Source: Eublepharis macularius (lineage: Eukaryota; Chordata; Lepidosauria; Squamata; Eublepharidae). Taken from it: a stretch of 64,000 bases of DNA. Shown here piece after piece: positions 55,216 through 64,000 of this stretch. The notes beneath the pieces are model-generated. The model was not told the DNA's origin, did not search any database, and saw only the letters and a program-made list of their open reading frames with translations. The stretch spans positions 85,546,217 to 85,610,216 of the forward strand of contig NC_072799.1 in assembly GCF_028583425.1 (NCBI RefSeq), given 5' to 3'. The number at the start of each line of letters is the position of its first letter. Positions within the stretch are counted from its first letter, which is position 1. The position numbers and the translations under genes are program-made.

Positions 55216-55854
55216 ATAATAACACACAAAATCTCAAGGTTGCCTAAAGAAAGTCATTCTGTCACTCAGCATCCTGTTTGCAGTACATGGACAATACCGG
55301 TGTCCATGCAGGGCTGCTGTAAGGATTAACATGCACCGAACGTACATCTGTAACCACTATGCCAGATTAGCTTTTGAAGGTGGTTCAATAAGTAGGGATG
55401 GGTAGATTGTGATAGATATGCACTGGGGCCTCCAAATAAGTAATAAAGACCCCTAAGTCCTAAGGTGCTTAACATATCACCTCCCATTTGACTTTCTACA
55501 GTAGAGTTTGCAGTTAAATAGCCACCAGCTATTGTTTGGAATAAAGCATCCCAAGCTTTGTTAGATGGAATTGCTGTCAAGCACTTCTAGCCTCCAAAGA
55601 CCATCCACCCTATTTAGGACTGGCTTCCTCTAGCTTTCTAAACCCAACTCAAACGACTTAACCATTAAGCTCAATTCAGACATCATGCAAAAACCATGAT
55701 CTCATTACTGTTAGCATGACTACCAAATACAGGCCACTCTACTAACTACAGTTAGTTAGTGCATATCAAATCAGGATAGAAAACTGTGGTTTGTAGTTAG
55801 TTTACTAGCCAATGTTAGTCTTCAATACAGGTAGTTTTTTTGTTTTTTTTAGTC
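55216..55854. other. no gene seen
   Basis: Unassigned DNA. GTTAGT/ACTAAC words near 55735-55820 form weak inverted repeats. Confidence 0.4.
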
Positions 55855-56935
55855 TTCAATACAGTTTTGCATGAGGTAAAAACAGGGCTTTTTTCTTAAA
55901 GATTGTGATAACATTCCCTCTTCTCCAATCATGTGGCACATTCCCAGTCCTCCAGGAGGCCTTGAAGATGATGGCCAGAGGCTCTGCAAGTTCTCTAGAA
56001 AGTTCTTTGAGCACTCTTGGGTGCACACCATCCAGCTCAAGAGATTTGTATTCATCCAGTGCAGCCAGATGCCTCTCCACAACCTTTCTGTCAATGTCAA
56101 CTGCCCCCCCAGGTGTCCTGTTGTGTCTACTACCATCTCTAGATGGGCTCAAGTTCTTCAGGGAGAAAACAGAGGCAAAAAAGGCATTAAGCCCATCTCC
56201 TGCTTCTCTGTCCACTATCAGAGTTTCTCCACCTACTCCCAACAGCAGTCCAATTGCCTCTTTTACCTTGCGTTTGCTTCCCACATGTCTGTAGAAGTTT
56301 TTCTTATTGTAGCGAGCCCCCCTGGCCAGACCCAGCTCATACTGAGCTTTGGCCTCTCTGATGGCTGATCTGCAGTACCAAGTAACCCTCATATACTCCT
56401 CTTTAGAGGTCTGTCCTTCTCTCTATTTCCTGAACATCTCCTTTTTCTCCCTTAGCTTATTCTGGAGCTCTCTGTTCATCCAAATCGGGCCCTGAGCCCG
56501 CTGATGCGGGGAGGGCGGAGTATAAATCCAAGAAATTAAATTAAAATTAGTTATATTAAAAATTTTGGAGCCCTTACCATGTTTCCGTCTTGCTGGGATA
56601 GTGAGGGCTTGAGCTTGCAAAAGCTTGTGTTTGAGAATGGCCCACCCTACACTCGCTCCTTTCCCTTCCAGCACACTCCCCCACGAAATGACTCTCATCA
56701 AGCCTCTGAGTTCATTGAAGTCAGCCCTACAAAAATCTAACCTACGAGTCTGGCTACAAACTTCCTTGACTCCCCACAGCAACTGGAATTCAATGAGGAT
56801 ATGGTCACTTCCCCCTAAGGTCCCCACCACCTTCACCCCATCTACCAATTCTTCCCTGTTGGCTAATATTAGGTCTAGTATGGCTGAGCCCCTTGTAGCT
56901 TCCTCCACCATTTGAAAAAGGAAGTTATCGGCCAG
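55855..56935 (-). mobile_element. CR1 LINE: endonuclease end and start of reverse transcriptase
   Basis: On the minus strand the first part (56911 down) is the end of the endonuclease domain (LDLILANREELVDGVKVV, GSDHILIEF, RRLDFCRADFNELR). The linker QNKLREKKEMF follows. The RT N-terminus (56392 down) reads AIREAKAQYE, SLELDGVHPRVLKELSRELA, EPLAIIFKASWRTGNVPHDW, ending near NVITIFKKK. It then stops, so both the rest of RT and the 3' UTR are missing. Frames are broken, and 56500-56560 holds a short foreign insert (GAGCCCGCTGATGCGGGGAG..) like an L2 3' end. Confidence 0.9.
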
Positions 56936-57101
56936 GCAGATCAGGAAGTTGTGTGATTCTTGTTGCTTTGCTGAGCTTGTCTCCCAGCAGAGTGGATGAA
57001 GACCATTCCCAATGGTAGATAGATGGGAAGAGGAGAATAAACATAAAATCAGAGCTCATCGAGGAAAGTACAGCATGAGACATGATAAGCAGAATTAATA
57101 T

Positions 57102-57470
57102 TAGAGATGGGCACAAAGTGGGAAAATGGCAGTTTGTTGCCGTTCATGGTCTGTCACATTTCACGAACCATGAACCACAAACCGGCATGAAATTGCCCAG
57201 TTCTTGAACCAGTTCATTTGGTTCATGAATTCGCCACATCTGGGGCAGCAGAAGGTCTGCAGAAAGCCTATTCCCCCACTCCTTTGCCTAGGAAACTGAT
57301 TGATCAGCTCCCAGCTGTCTGCAGTGGCAAACCAAAAAACGAACTAAACTGGCCTGAAAATTGTCACAGATTGTCAGAAGTGCCCTCTGACGAGCTGCCA
57401 GTTCAGAAACCAAAAAACGGTGTAGTTCGTAATGAACTTTGGTTCGTATTTTGGTTCGTGCCCTTCGCTA
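57102..57470. mobile_element. TAGAGATGGGC-family DNA element, full-length short copy
   Basis: TAGAGATGGGCACAAAG ... TTCGTGCCCTTCGCTA with 8-bp flanks ATTAATAT / ATTAACAT (7 of 8). About 370 bp, the likely basic form of the family at 5.9 kb. Confidence 0.88.
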
Positions 57471-57552
57471 ATTAACATCCGTAAAGGGGTTGATCATGCC
57501 GAACCATTAACACATATAGTGAGTAATTAAATCCATGTCCCTTGCTTTCTAG

Positions 57553-57796
57553 CAGGGCTTTTTTCAGCAGAAACATGGTGGAATGGAGTTCCAGCACCTC
57601 TTGAAAATGGTCACATGGCCAGTGGCCCTGCCCCCTGATCCCCAGACAGAGGCTGGCCATGTGACCATTTTCGCCGAGGGTGATTTAAACTTCATAAAAC
57701 TCCCCCTTTGTTCCAGCTGACCCAAACTGATGTCATTGTGCGGTCCTGAGTTCCACCACTGAGTTCCACCACCTCTTTTCCCAGAAAAAAGCCCTG
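57553..57796. mobile_element. hAT-like MITE (CAGGGC family), internally deleted
   Basis: CAGGGCTTTTTTCAGC ... AAAAAAGCCCTG; flanks CTTTCTAG / TTGTCTAG (6 of 8). The central palindrome is deleted. Confidence 0.88.
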
Positions 57797-58369
57797 TTGT
57801 CTAGTAATTCTCTCTATTTGCATAAACAGAACTTCAAAGCACAAAAGGGATACTGGGGTTACTTGCTGCAGCGCTATCTTTACACAATGCATTTAGTAAT
57901 GATGGCAAAAGTTAGCCCATATATGAATGACAACCAATATTTGACAAGTAGAAACTTTGTGGTGTGAAAAGCAAATGCTCTGGGAAGCTCAGATGCTTTT
58001 GACTGTAAACCCTAGTGGTGGTTGATCTTCTGGAAATGTATTCCTCGAGAAGAAAAATCAGGATGTCACCTGTTGGCCCTGCCCACCTCCACAGAGGTAT
58101 CTACAGTTTAATGCACAAGCACAAACTTCACCCTACAAAAGTAAGTACACGCCACACATTCACAGCCTACATGTGTTGGGGGTTGAATATGTAGGCTCTG
58201 TGCCAATGTCCAAACTGATGGTCGGGAGGTTGGGACAGGGCTAGCAGGCTGGTCAGGAGCTTTCTGTACATGCATTCATTCCTACGCAGTTTGACCATCT
58301 GCCCAAACCCAGTACACCAGGAAGAATCCTGCCAGCAACTTCAAACAGTGAAAGGAAGTATGGAGAGCT
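57797..58369. other. no gene seen
   Basis: Unassigned DNA. Confidence 0.4.
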
Positions 58370-59330
58370 GGGCTGGGCTGTCACCAATATGCAAATGACA
58401 CTCAGCTCTATCTCACACTCACAGGTGATCACAAGGAGGCTGTAGAAACCCTGAACTGGTGCCTGGGGGCAGTTCTAGAGAAGATTCAGGCTCATAAACT
58501 GAAGCTTAATCCCAACAAGACGTAGATAATACCAGTGAGCAGAAGGTTTGACCAGAATTTAATGTGTCACCCATTCTGGATGGGGTTGCACTCCCCTTGA
58601 AGAAACAGGTCCATAACTTGAGGTTGCTCTTGGACTACTGCTGGACAAGCAGACGGCAGCTGTGGCTAGGGGTAGCTTTTAGCCAGCTATGGCCTTTCCT
58701 GAGCAGGAAAGATCTGGCCACTGTGGTACATACCCTGGCGGCATCTCAATTAGATGACTGCAATGCTGCCTATTTGGGGCTGCCTTTGAAAAGTGCTCAG
58801 AAACTTTAGTTGGTGCAGAATGCTGCAGCCGGGATGCTGACTGGAGTGTGTCGTAGGGAACAAAGGACTCCAGTCTTCGCTCATCTAGGCTGGCTTCCAA
58901 TTTTTTCCTGGGCCCAATTCAAGCCCCAGTCCAAGGTGCTGGTGCTGACCAACATATCTGAAGGACCACCTATTCCCTTAGGAACCCACCTGACCACTGC
59001 ATTCTGAAACTAGACTGGGGGCAGACAGGGCCTTCTCAGCAGTGGCACCAAGACTCTTCAACTCTCTCTCCTGTTGCTGTCTTCCACCAGCGAATGAAGA
59101 CTTTTTCTTCTTTTCCTTGGCATTCCCTCCATGATCCCTCCTCCTTCCCTAATATTTCATTGTTTTTTATGTTTTGTATTCATTTTAAGCTCTGGTTTTA
59201 AATTGTTTCAGTGATGTATTTGTGTACTGACTTGAATGGGTTTTAAAATGAGATTTTATATATAGATTGATGGTGGCCCTATGAGAGTGGAAAGGCTGGG
59301 TAAAAATCTTGTGAATAAACAAAACCTATT
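58370..59330 (+). mobile_element. L2-type LINE, RT end to 3' end
   Basis: Translated pieces follow L2 RT order: YANDTQLYLTLTGDHKEAVE, HKLKLNPNKT, LLLDYCW, KDLATVVHTLAASQLDDCNA and AYLGLPLKSAQKL, a stop, then LVQNAAAGMLTGVCRREQ and TPVFAHLGWLPI. In the first piece the usual catalytic YADD reads YAND, plus further stops. Dead copy. Confidence 0.88.
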
Positions 59331-60178
59331 GGCCATTTGACTGCATCTGCCACGGTGCGGATTTCAAAGGAGTTATTCAAAGGCCTGTCCTAGTTGCTCT
59401 TGTGAACTAGGCAGAGTTCTGCACTGACATCCTGGCCTCAGGTGCAAAGGCCAGTAATTAATAGGCCCGACAAAGAGAGATGTGCAGCACTTCTGTGAAC
59501 ATGCCAGCAGAATGACTATTATTACTGAGGAAATCTCTGTTGGCATCTTCATAAGGTACCTCTGAAATCCATTAGAAATAGATCCTGGAGCAGGCTGTGA
59601 TTTTCCTGCAATTCCTTTTGAGATGTGTTTTCTTATCTTAAAACAATAAGCCCATAATAGGAAAGCGATGGTGGGGGGGGGTGGCTTTAGATGGCTTTTG
59701 CCCTCCCCCAAACCCACTCACAGACATGGCTGGCCTCTGATACTTTCCCCATATCAGTTTCAGGGACCTGTTCCACACATTCCGAAATACAGGATTTCAA
59801 GAGGAATTGTCCAGCTCATTACCAAGCAAAGCTATGATAACAACTGCAGAGCTGGAATTTTATTCTGGGCACCACATTGTCCTTAGCAGAAATACTGAAA
59901 CAATTCCTCTTCACCTCTTTCTTTGGAACTTGGATTTTGTGCCTGCTCTGATTCAGAAAGACGTTTAAAGGCTGTGTCTGCTGAAAGCGCAGCACAAAGA
60001 CGCTACTGCTCTCAAAGGGAGTCTACATCTCTGTTACATAACCTTCCGAACAGGCACAAAAATAGATTGTTAGACAGAAGGATCTGGGCCCACAGCCAGA
60101 AATAGTGTGATGCTGGAGGGTCCATGAATATACTGAGACGGTATTGTACGTCAGTGCAAAACCAAATATGAACATTTG
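59331..60178. other. no gene seen
   Basis: Unassigned, apparently non-repetitive DNA. Confidence 0.4.
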
Positions 60179-60379
60179 CAGGGCTTTTTTTCAGCTGGAA
60201 CGCGGTGGAACGGAGTTCCGAAATCTCTTGAAAATGGTCACATGGCTGGTGGCCCCGCCCCCTGATCTCCAGACAGAGAGGAGTTTAGATTGCCCTCCGC
60301 ACCGCTCGGCCATGTGACCATTTTCTCCAAGGGCAACCCACTGAGTTCCACCACCTCTTTTCCCAGAAAAAAAGCCCTG
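60179..60379. mobile_element. hAT-like MITE (CAGGGC family), internally deleted
   Basis: CAGGGCTTTTTTTCAGC ... AAAAAAAGCCCTG flanked by a 9-base direct repeat GAACATTTG (60170-60178, 60380-60388), i.e. the 8-bp duplication plus one chance match. Confidence 0.92.
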
Positions 60380-60493
60380 GAACATTTGAATATATATTTT
60401 TAAATATAGGCAACTTATATTTTAATAAACTGTTTAAGTCAATCCTAAATCCCAAAATTCTTGGCAACCATCCCAGTGCCTCCATTCTCAGGC

Positions 60494-60670
60494 AGAAGCC
60501 AGTTTGGTATAGTGGTTAGGAGCAGCAGGACTCTAATCTGGAGAGCCAGGTTTAAATTCCCACTCCTCTGCTTGAAGCCAGCTGGGTGATCTTGGGTCAG
60601 TCACAGCTCTCTCAGAGCTCTCTCAGCTCTAAAAGGTTATTGTTGTGGGGATAATAATAACACACTTTGT
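60494..60670 (+). mobile_element. SINE type 1, 5' part (rest at 63774)
   Basis: AGCCAGTTTGGTATAGTGGT through GGGATAATAATAACACACTTTGT. The 3' part resumes at 63774 with ACACTTTGTAAACTACTCTG. ACACTTTGT (60662-60670, 63774-63782) is the target duplication of the PLE-2 insertion between them. Confidence 0.92.
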
Positions 60671-60987
60671 TATTATCATCAGTGAGCTACAACCCATCCT
60701 GGAAAATGATACCTCTCTCTCAGAAGCCCTGGGTGGAAGACCTTTCCTTGCCTACAGACAGCCCCCCAACCTTAAACAACTTCTCACTTACAATTATGAA
60801 TCAGCTAGCAGAGTCAACAGCACAGGTACCAGGCCCTGCAACAGACCCAGATGCCAGCTCTGCCCCTATATCTACCTAGGGAATACAATTACAGGACCCA
60901 ATGGCATCAACTACACTGTCTCTAGCTCTTACAGCTGCTCATCCTCCAATGTGATATATGCCCTCATGTGCCAACAATGTCCTTCTG
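60671..60987 (+). mobile_element. PLE-2, coding part upstream of the nested PLE-1
   Basis: ELQPILENDTSLSEALGGRP, NLKQLLTYN, PCNRPRCQLCPYIYL (Cys-rich linker) and VIYALMCQQCPS, the first half of GIY-YIG. Cut at the PLE-1 insertion. 5'-truncated: the RT is missing. Confidence 0.92.
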
Positions 60988-61043
60988 ATGGTTGTTGGGG
61001 GTTTTCCGGGCTGTCTTGCCGTGGTCTTGGCATTGTAGTTCCT

Positions 61044-61078
61044 GACGTTTCGCCAGCAGCTGTGGCTGGCATCTTCAG
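61044..61078 (-). ncRNA. hammerhead-a motif, minus strand
   Basis: Mirror of 62909-62943 in the left PLE-1 arm, same bases. Confidence 0.68.
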
Positions 61079-61149
61079 AGGTGTAGCACCAAAAGACAGA
61101 GATCTCTCAGTGTCACAGTGTGGAAAAGATGTAGGTCATTTGTATCTAC

Positions 61150-62316
61150 TCAGGAGGGGTGGGGTTGAGCTGAGTCATTCTGTAAGAGTTTCCCAGGGTG
61201 TGGAATGCTAATGGCGGGAGGCTTCACTGTATCCTGAGGCGGTTCTTTTGCATATGGATTGGTGCTTGATGTGCTAATCTTCTCTGCAGGGCTATTGTCG
61301 GGTGTGGAGTGTTTTGTTGGCCTGGTGTTTTTCAGAACTGGAGCCCATGCTCTGTTCATTCTTAAGGTTTCTTCTTTCCTGTTCAAGTTTTGCTTATGCT
61401 TGTGAATTTCAATGGCTTCCCTGTGCAGTCTGACAAAGTAGTTGGAAGTGTTGTCCAGTATTTTGGTGTCCTGGAATAAGATATTGTGCCCTGTTTGAGT
61501 TAGGCTATGTTCAGCCACTGCTGATTTTTCAGGCTGTCCAAGTCTGCAGTGTCTTTCATGTTCTTTTATTCTTGTCTGGATGCTACGCTTTGTGGTCCCG
61601 ATGTAAACTTGTCCACAGCTGCAGGGTATACGGTATACTCCTGCAGAGGTGAGGGGATCTCTGCTGTCTTTTGCTGATCGTAGCATCTGTTGTATTTTTC
61701 GGGTGGGTCTGAATACTGCTTGAAGGTTATGCTTTTCCATAAGCTTTCCCATCTGATCAGTAATTCCTTTGATATATGGCAAAAACACTTTTCCTGTGGG
61801 AGACTGTTTTTCTTTGGTTGTTTGATTCATCCTGGGTTTGATTGCTCTTCGGATTTCATTTCTGGAGTAGCCATTTGCCTGAAGTGCGTGGTTTAGATGA
61901 TTAATTTCCTCATTGAGAAAGCGCGGCTCACATATCCGTCTTGCACGATCCACTAATGTTTTCATTATGCCTCTTTTCTGTCGGGGGTGGTGATTGGAGT
62001 TTTTGTGTAAGTACCGATCAGTGTGAGTTGGTTTCCTGTAGACCTTGTGACCTAACTGAAAGTTTGCTTTGCGGATGACCAAGGTATCCAGGAATGAGAG
62101 TTTTCCCTCACTTTCTTTCTCCATTGTGAATTGTATGTTCAGGTGGATGTTGTTGAGATGATTCAAAAACTCCATCAATTCTTCCTCCCCATGGCTCCAA
62201 ATGATGAATGTATCATCCACAAACCGGAACCATACACTGGGTTTGTGGGGTGCTGATTCTAGAGCTGTTTTTTCAAAATGTTCCATGTAGAATACAACAG
62301 ATGCTACGATCAGCAA
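61150..62316 (-). CDS. PLE-1 protein fragment: RT palm end plus GIY-YIG endonuclease
   Basis: 388-codon frame. The first ~10-13 residues come from the junction. Reverse-transcriptase motif C reads RFVDDTFIIW (a VDD variant of YxDD). It is followed by SFLDTLVIRK and KVYRKPTHTDRYLHKNSNHH, the usual PLE thumb, then the linker and GVYRIPCSCGQVYIGTTKRS with IQTRIKEHERHC, a complete GIY-YIG nuclease start with its Arg. EAIEIHKH supplies the later Glu. RT motifs A and B are absent because the copy is 5'-truncated, so it cannot reverse transcribe. The C-terminal tail is Pro/Ser/Thr-rich. No stop interrupts it, so the copy is young. The tail with hammerhead-a follows the stop at once on the minus strand. 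Confidence 0.92.
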   Translation of the reverse strand: MLIVASVVFYMEHFEKTALESAPHKPSVWFRFVDDTFIIWSHGEEELMEFLNHLNNIHLNIQFTMEKESEGKLSFLDTLVIRKANFQLGHKVYRKPTHTDRYLHKNSNHHPRQKRGIMKTLVDRARRICEPRFLNEEINHLNHALQANGYSRNEIRRAIKPRMNQTTKEKQSPTGKVFLPYIKGITDQMGKLMEKHNLQAVFRPTRKIQQMLRSAKDSRDPLTSAGVYRIPCSCGQVYIGTTKRSIQTRIKEHERHCRLGQPEKSAVAEHSLTQTGHNILFQDTKILDNTSNYFVRLHREAIEIHKHKQNLNRKEETLRMNRAWAPVLKNTRPTKHSTPDNSPAEKISTSSTNPYAKEPPQDTVKPPAISIPHPGKLLQNDSAQPHPS

Positions 62317-62837
62317 AAGACAGCAGAGATCCCCTCACTTCTGCAGGAGTATACCGTATACCCTGCAGCTGTGGACAAGTTTACATCGGGACCACAAAGC
62401 GTAGCATCCAGACAAGAATAAAAGAACATGAAAGACACTGCAGACTTGGACAGCCTGAAAAATCAGCAGTGGCTGAACATAGCCTAACTCAAACAGGGCA
62501 CAGTATCTTATTCCAGGACACCAAAATACTGGACAACACTTCCAACTACTTTGTCAGACTGCACAGGGAAGCCATTGAAATTCACAAGCATAAGCAAAAC
62601 TTGAACAGGAAAGAAGAAACCTTAAGAATGAACAGAGCATGGGCTCCAGTTCTGAAAAACACCAGGCCAACAAAACACTCCACACCCGACAATAGCCCTG
62701 CAGAGAAGATTAGCACATCAAGCACCAATCCATATGCAAAAGAACCGCCTCAGGATACAGTGAAGCCTCCCGCCATTAGCATTCCACACCCTGGGAAACT
62801 CTTACAGAATGACTCAGCTCAACCCCACCCCTCCTGA
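62293..62837 (+). CDS. PLE-1 second copy: GIY-YIG endonuclease fragment
   Basis: Opposite-strand twin of the preceding frame, starting at RIQQMLRSAKDSRDPLTSAG and running through GVYRIPCSCGQVYIG to the same C-terminus. The upstream 28 codons from 62208 are antisense to the other copy. One residue differs (GHSILFQD against GHNILFQD). Confidence 0.9.
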
Positions 62838-62908
62838 GTAGATACAAATGACCTACATCTTTTCCACACTGTGACACTGAGAGATCTCTGTCTTTTGGTG
62901 CTACACCT

Positions 62909-62943
62909 CTGAAGATGCCAGCCACAGCTGCTGGCGAAACGTC
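62909..62943 (+). ncRNA. hammerhead-a motif, plus strand
   Basis: CTGAAGA (62909-62915), one bulged T, stem II GCCAGC/GCTGGC (6 bp, 7-base loop), GAAA (62936-62939). The ACGTC that follows would form a two-base-pair, loop-less stem III. CCT (62906-62908) and AGG (62944-62946) form a 3-bp stem I, so the predicted cut is after 62943. Very short stem III is known in retroelement hammerheads that work as dimers. It lies in the 3' tail of PLE-1. Confidence 0.7.
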
Positions 62944-63029
62944 AGGAACTACAATGCCAAGACCACGGCAAGACAGCCCGGAAAACCCCCAACAACCATC
63001 GTTCTCCGGCCGTGAAAGCCTTCGACAAT

Positions 63030-63773
63030 ACAATGTCCTTCTGCTCTGTACATTGGACAAACCAGCCAACCTCTACGCAAAAGAATAAATGGACACAAAT
63101 CTGACATTAGAAATGGAAACGTCCAAAAACCAGTGGGAGAACACTTCAATCTACCAGGACATTCCACCAAAGACTTAAAGGTCGCTGTGGTTCAACAGAA
63201 ACCTTTCAAAAACAAAATCCAACGGGAGGCTGCTGAATTGGAATCCATATGCAAATTTGACTCTGTCAAGCTGGGACTGAATAGAGACTATGAATGGTTA
63301 TCACATTATCACAGGTAACAGATTCCCTTTACAGAGGCGTGGTCTGGGGGAACCCAGTGACGCCTGGTGTGGGCTTTCGGGGACCACAGTTCTCTTTGTC
63401 AGATGCAGCTGGCAGGGAGAGCTGTGGTCATCGAAGGCTTATACTACATAGGAATTGGATACTTTCACTGCTACAAACTAATACGGCAAACTGACTGCAC
63501 ACCAAAAGGAGATGTTTACATTTCCAAGCAAAGGAATGTTTTGATTGCCTCCACGCTAATTGCATTCTGTCCCTTTGTGATATATGTCCCCTTCTTTCTC
63601 CCCTCTCTCCCCTCCTCTTCTGTATTTGACCAGTTCGGATCATGCATCTGACGAAGAGAACTTGATTCTCGAAAGCTTATGCTACAATAAAATTGGTTAG
63701 TCTTAAAGGTGCTACTGGACACTTTTTGATTTTGCTACTACAGACTAACACGGCTAACTCCTCTGGATCTATG
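63030..63773 (+). mobile_element. PLE-2, second half of GIY-YIG and 3' tail
   Basis: Resumes with CPSALYIGQTSQPLRKRING and HKSDIRNGN, then FNLPGHSTKDLKVAVVQQKP and a stop after NRDYEWLSHYHR. A 3' UTR and the hammerhead-b tail to 63773 follow. A degenerate facing copy of the hammerhead stretch is visible at about 63384-63450. Confidence 0.9.
63648..63684 (+). ncRNA. hammerhead-b motif
   Basis: CTGACGA, stem II GAGAA/TTCTC (one loop base shorter than at 47.9 kb), GAAA, stem III AGC/GCT with a TTAT loop, then A. Confidence 0.6.
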
Positions 63774-63862
63774 ACACTTTGTAAACTACTCTGAGTGGGC
63801 ATTAAGTTGTCCTGAAGGGCAGTATATAAATCAAATGTTGTTGTTATTGTTATTATTACTTC
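63774..63862 (+). mobile_element. SINE type 1, 3' part
   Basis: ACACTTTGTAAACTACTCTG, TTAAGTTGTCCTGAAGGGCA, TATATAAATC and a TTG/TTA tail. Continues 60494-60670. Confidence 0.92.
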
Positions 63863-64000
63863 CAACTGAATTACTTGTATTTAAAAAATTGCACAATCTT
63901 GCTTAGATAATGAAAAGTAAAACAGCAGGCGATTTTAAAATCAATGGAAATTGAACATATAAGAAAGTGGCCTACAATATTCTTGACCACCCTGGGCTAC

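Larger units (their letters stand above)
60988..63029. mobile_element. PLE-1 inverted pair nested in PLE-2
   Basis: Flanked by a 14-bp duplication ACAATGTCCTTCTG (60974-60987 and 63030-63043). The left copy (minus strand, 60988-~62293) is longer; the right copy (plus strand, ~62293-63029) repeats its last ~735 bases. I noticed one base difference (61493 region versus 62503 region) in the stretches I compared. The pair therefore arose together or very recently. Confidence 0.92.

Overview
The window is vertebrate nuclear DNA, most likely from a squamate reptile. A gecko-like lizard is my guess from the repeat mix, but the species is not provable here. There are no bacterial features. The repeats include CR1, L2, RTE-BovB and L1-type LINEs, tRNA-derived and 5S-rRNA-derived SINEs, hAT-like MITEs, one LTR family and many Penelope-like elements (PLEs). 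One protein-coding gene is recognisable. TRMT9B (KIAA1456, a tRNA methyltransferase-9-like class I methyltransferase) lies on the minus strand with three coding exons: 35907-36060, 28882-29055 and 24784-25814. The exons splice in phase to 452 codons, close to the human length. An acceptor one base before the ATG shows that at least one 5' non-coding exon lies upstream, so much or all of 36064-64000 may be its first intron. Its 3' UTR runs left from 24783 and may reach about 18.26 kb.

Layout. 1-8 kb: degraded LINE and SINE copies, a solo LTR inside a palindromic MITE, and a MITE with an 8-bp target duplication. 8.05-12.55 kb: an LTR-bounded unit with a 5-bp duplication. It contains a proline-rich ORF and a long uninterrupted PLE reverse transcriptase/GIY-YIG ORF. 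13-18 kb: BovB, a SINE, PLE-tail palindromes, a MITE and a second solo LTR. 18-36 kb: TRMT9B with its introns and probable 3' UTR, carrying SINE, CR1, L2, MITE and PLE insertions. 36-45 kb: intron or intergenic DNA with MITEs, a GC-rich tract with an unassigned 286-codon ORF, and a BovB fragment. 45.6-49 kb: an old SINE split by a half-L1 (ORF1 only, no ORF2). The half-L1 is itself split by a PLE, and the SINE also holds a second PLE tail. 50-60 kb: MITEs, 5S SINEs, CR1 and L2 copies. 60.5-63.9 kb: a SINE split by one PLE lineage, which is split in turn by a second lineage present as a near-identical inverted pair.

The most striking system is the PLE set. Several lineages carry hammerhead-ribozyme-like cores (CUGANGA, stem II, GAAA) in their 3' tails. 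They repeatedly sit as snap-back palindromes with two tails facing each other across the ribozyme. Several insertions have clear target duplications of 9-14 bp, which allow nesting orders to be read directly. Hammerhead motifs in PLEs are established knowledge. The lineage-specific versions, the palindromic architecture and the LTR-bounded PLE are what deserve a second look.
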